In this document: piece after piece, positions 24,489 to 25,656 of the stretch
Position numbering within the stretch: the first letter of the stretch is position 1
Layout: each line of letters begins with the position of its first letter
Source of the DNA: UBA4923 sp964486135
GTDB taxonomy: Bacteria > Bacillota > Clostridia > Saccharofermentanales > DTU023
Reading direction: 5' to 3'
Assembly: GCA_964486135.1 (NCBI GenBank)
Contig: CAZAKT010000022.1
Location: 1 to 25,656 of the forward strand
DNA: 25,656 nt
Made by a program: the position numbers and the translations under genes
Notes under the pieces: model-generated
The model's input: the letters and a program-made list of their open reading frames with translations, nothing else
What the model was told of the DNA's origin: nothing
Databases searched by the model: none

Positions 24489-24844
24489 TCTAAGGGCATT
24501 CGTCAAACTGACCGTCCATCCCCCCTTGCGGTCGCCCTTCCTCCGGCAAGTTCCCGAATGATTCTTCTAACATTATTGTTGATAATGTTGATAACTATGT
24601 GTATAACTTATGCGACAGGGCTTATGCCTTTTCCATGCCTCAAAAGCCTTGAAGATGACGGTTCGTCCCTTGATTTTACTCTTTGTGCAAAACGAATTCA
24701 ATTCAACGAATTCTCTATAATAGCGTCACATCAAGCTTTTCAAGAGAAGTTGATATTAGGATCTATACGGATGTCCACCGATCGTGGACACTCGGACAGT
24801 CATCATGATGACATAGTGAAAAGACAAGGAAGAGAAAAAGGCAA
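24489..24844. other. AT-rich non-coding region with repeats and palindromes
   Basis: No gene is supported. It holds three DnaA-box-like 9-mers (24577-24606), a direct repeat AACGAATTC (24691-24699 and 24705-24713) just before TATAAT (24716-24721), an inverted repeat TGTCCAC-N5-GTGGACA (24772-24790) and a palindrome GTCATCATGATGAC (24799-24812). The only long open frame runs through both tRNA genes and is not believable. A small RNA from the TATAAT is possible, but there is no -35 match. Confidence 0.5.
24577..24606 (+). repeat. Three DnaA-box-like 9-mers
   Basis: TGTTGATAA at 24577-24585, the same 9-mer directly abutting at 24586-24594, and TGTGTATAA at 24598-24606 each differ by one base from TGTGGATAA, the reverse complement of the DnaA box TTATCCACA. 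They share one orientation. Confidence 0.4.
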
Positions 24845-24876
24845 AAACCCCTGGATCCGTATGAATCCAGGGGTTT
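24845..24876 (-). terminator. Terminator after tRNA-Asp/tRNA-Phe
   Basis: AAACCCCTGGAT (24845-24856) and ATCCAGGGGTTT (24865-24876) form a perfect 12-bp stem with an 8-base loop. On the minus strand it begins one base after the CCA of tRNA-Phe and ends in a T-run (TTTTTGCCTTTTT). Confidence 0.92.
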
Positions 24877-24877
24877 C

Positions 24878-24953
<76 letters not shown>

Positions 24954-24958
24954 CTAAG

Positions 24959-24985
24959 TAATTGCCGGCACCCGGCCGGCAATTA
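24959..24985 (-). repeat. Perfect hairpin filling the tRNA-Asp/tRNA-Phe spacer
   Basis: TAATTGCCGGC (24959-24969) is the exact reverse complement of GCCGGCAATTA (24975-24985), with ACCCG between. In the RNA the stem starts directly after the CCA of tRNA-Asp and ends five bases before tRNA-Phe. It lacks a T-run, so it is more likely a processing or stability element than a terminator. Confidence 0.85.
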
Positions 24986-25062
24986 TGGCGACGCAGAAGG
25001 GGCTCGAACCCTCGACCTCCAGCGTGACAGGCTGGCATTCTAACCAACTGAACTACTGCGCC
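24986..25062 (-). tRNA. tRNA-Asp (anticodon GTC), CCA encoded
   Basis: On the minus strand the acceptor GGCGCAG pairs with CTGCGTC (one G-U), followed by discriminator G and CCA. The anticodon stem CCAGC/GCTGG encloses CTGTCAC with GTC at 25028-25026. The T-stem GAGGG and loop TTCGAGC are normal. Confidence 0.98.
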
Positions 25063-25088
25063 ATTTCGCTGTCTCAAGCGGCTGTGTA

Positions 25089-25118
25089 AGTCTATCAGAT
25101 GTGTTAAATGATTGTCAA
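25089..25118 (-). promoter_or_regulatory. Promoter of the tRNA-Asp/tRNA-Phe unit
   Basis: On the minus strand a perfect -35 TTGACA (25118-25113), an 18-bp spacer, and TAGACT (25094-25089) preceded by TGA as an extended -10. The same TGn-TAGACT is found before tRNA-Val. Confidence 0.72.
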
Positions 25119-25180
25119 TATGAGGGGATAGACCCTCCAGATGATTGGAGAGGCCCTTGGCAAGCCGCTGCCTTGTCAGC

Positions 25181-25474
25181 TCATTTATTATTTCGGTCAG
25201 CTACCTTGGCCGGCCAGATCCATTCCAGAGTATGCTCATCAATGAAATTAATCGGCTTGATATCCGTCCGTCCGAACAGGTAGTCAAGTGATACCTTGTA
25301 ATAATCCGCGATCCTTTTCAGCATGCGGTAATCCGGTTCCCTTTGACCCCGCTCATATTTCGAGATGGTCTGGCGGCTGACATTCAAATCCAGGGCAATA
25401 TCCTCCTGGCGGAGTTGCTTCTCCTTTCTCAATTCCCTGAGACGCTGGGCGAAGATTTCGAGCGGCCGTGCCAT
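25181..25474 (-). CDS. XRE-family helix-turn-helix transcriptional regulator
   Basis: A 97-residue DNA-binding protein. Residues 9-66 are a Cro/C1-type HTH: LRELRKEKQLRQEDIALDLN, VSRQTISKYERGQREPD, and LKRIADYYKVSLDYLFGRTD. The last 30 residues (INFIDEHTLEWIWPA) have no known domain and might form a short dimer or ligand segment. The ATG at 25474 has no Shine-Dalgarno sequence, and the promoter upstream predicts an mRNA starting within about three bases of it. It is divergent from tRNA-Val. Its targets are unknown; self-repression is common in the family. Confidence 0.92.
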   Translation of the reverse strand: MARPLEIFAQRLRELRKEKQLRQEDIALDLNVSRQTISKYERGQREPDYRMLKRIADYYKVSLDYLFGRTDIKPINFIDEHTLEWIWPAKVADRNNK

Positions 25475-25483
25475 AATATCTGG

Positions 25484-25512
25484 ATTATGTATCGAGTCCG
25501 CGAATCACTCAA
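25484..25512 (-). promoter_or_regulatory. Promoter of the XRE gene
   Basis: On the minus strand TTGAGT (25512-25507), 17 bp, CATAAT (25489-25484). This is a good sigma-A type match with optimal spacing. The expected start is about 25477, three bases from the ATG. Confidence 0.7.
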
Positions 25513-25547
25513 CAAAAACAAGCCCATATGCTACAAAGTGGCGCATT

Positions 25548-25575
25548 TTGAGGAAAAGACCAAGTATGCTAGACT
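25548..25575 (+). promoter_or_regulatory. Promoter of tRNA-Val
   Basis: TTGAGG (25548-25553), 16 bp, then TAGACT (25570-25575) with TGC before it as an extended -10. The start would be near 25583, about 20 bases before the tRNA. Confidence 0.6.
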
Positions 25576-25603
25576 GTCAAAGCTTGATTTAAGCTGTATT
25601 TAA

Positions 25604-25656
25604 GGGAGCATAGCTCAGCAGGGAGAGCACTTGCCTTACAAGCAAGGGGTCATCGG
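25604..25656 (+). tRNA. tRNA-Val (anticodon TAC), cut by the window end
   Basis: The 5' 53 bases of a tRNA: acceptor strand GGGAGCA, D-arm GCTC/GAGC, anticodon stem CTTGC/GCAAG around CTTACAA giving TAC. The T-arm and 3' end lie beyond the window. It may be the first gene of a longer tRNA operon. Confidence 0.93.

Noticed and set aside
24560..24620. Chromosomal origin of replication
   Set aside because: The DnaA-box-like 9-mers are few and imperfect, and none of dnaA, dnaN, recF, rpmH or mnmG is nearby.
24772..24790. LexA-type or CIRCE-type operator
   Set aside because: The palindrome TGTCCAC-N5-GTGGACA fits neither GAAC-N4-GTTC nor the CIRCE arms, so no regulator is assigned.

Overview
The window is a piece of chromosome from a fairly GC-rich member of the Firmicutes, most likely class Clostridia. 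The evidence is the cysS-mrnC-rlmB cluster, a SAM-I (S-box) riboswitch in front of metK, RecD2-type helicase, Gram-positive LexA boxes of the GAAC-N4-GTTC type, a clostridial-type Tad/Flp pilus cluster with a DUF6382-like/FHA protein, and strong purine-rich Shine-Dalgarno sites. No phage, transposon, CRISPR array or rRNA is visible, and no species can be named from this.

Layout. (1) 96-2722, plus strand: cysS, mrnC and rlmB, an information-processing operon (cysteinyl-tRNA synthesis, 23S rRNA maturation, 23S rRNA methylation). (2) 2823-5540: an unrecognised lipoprotein and a relatively AT-rich MFS permease, followed at once by tRNA-Arg(ACG) and its terminator. (3) 6023-6511: a Nim-like flavin-binding (PNPOx-fold) protein. 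(4) 6551-9599: a cassette behind two LexA-type operators, consisting of a small protein, a Y-family DNA polymerase, a second small protein paralogous to the first, and 36 bp later an Abi_2/HEPN abortive-infection-type gene. The Abi gene overlaps the convergent ZIP metal transporter gene tail to tail. (5) 9537-17711, minus strand: the ZIP gene has its own promoter. Upstream of it lies metK-recD2-comF-trkA-trkH, headed by an S-box riboswitch with a readable terminator/antiterminator switch.

(6) 18075-23246, plus strand: a compact Tad/type IVb pilus locus. It encodes a TadZ/CpaE-like protein that has lost its Walker A lysine, the CpaF/TadA ATPase, one 527-residue protein carrying both TadB-like and TadC-like platform domains, a 57-residue Flp1-type pilin too short for usual ORF cut-offs, and an FHA protein. 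Prepilin peptidase and TadE/F-like minor pilins are not in the window. A hairpin terminator is shared with the convergent rpiB-upp operon (23337-24429, minus). (7) 24436-25656: about 350 bp of non-coding, AT-rich sequence with short repeats, palindromes and DnaA-box-like 9-mers. It is followed by tRNA-Asp and tRNA-Phe (minus) separated by a perfect hairpin, a small XRE regulator whose promoter predicts a nearly leaderless mRNA, and the start of tRNA-Val(TAC), cut by the window end.

The parts most worth following up are the LexA-controlled polymerase cassette with paired small paralogues and an adjacent HEPN-type Abi gene, and the minimal Tad locus with a fused platform protein and a P-loop-dead TadZ.
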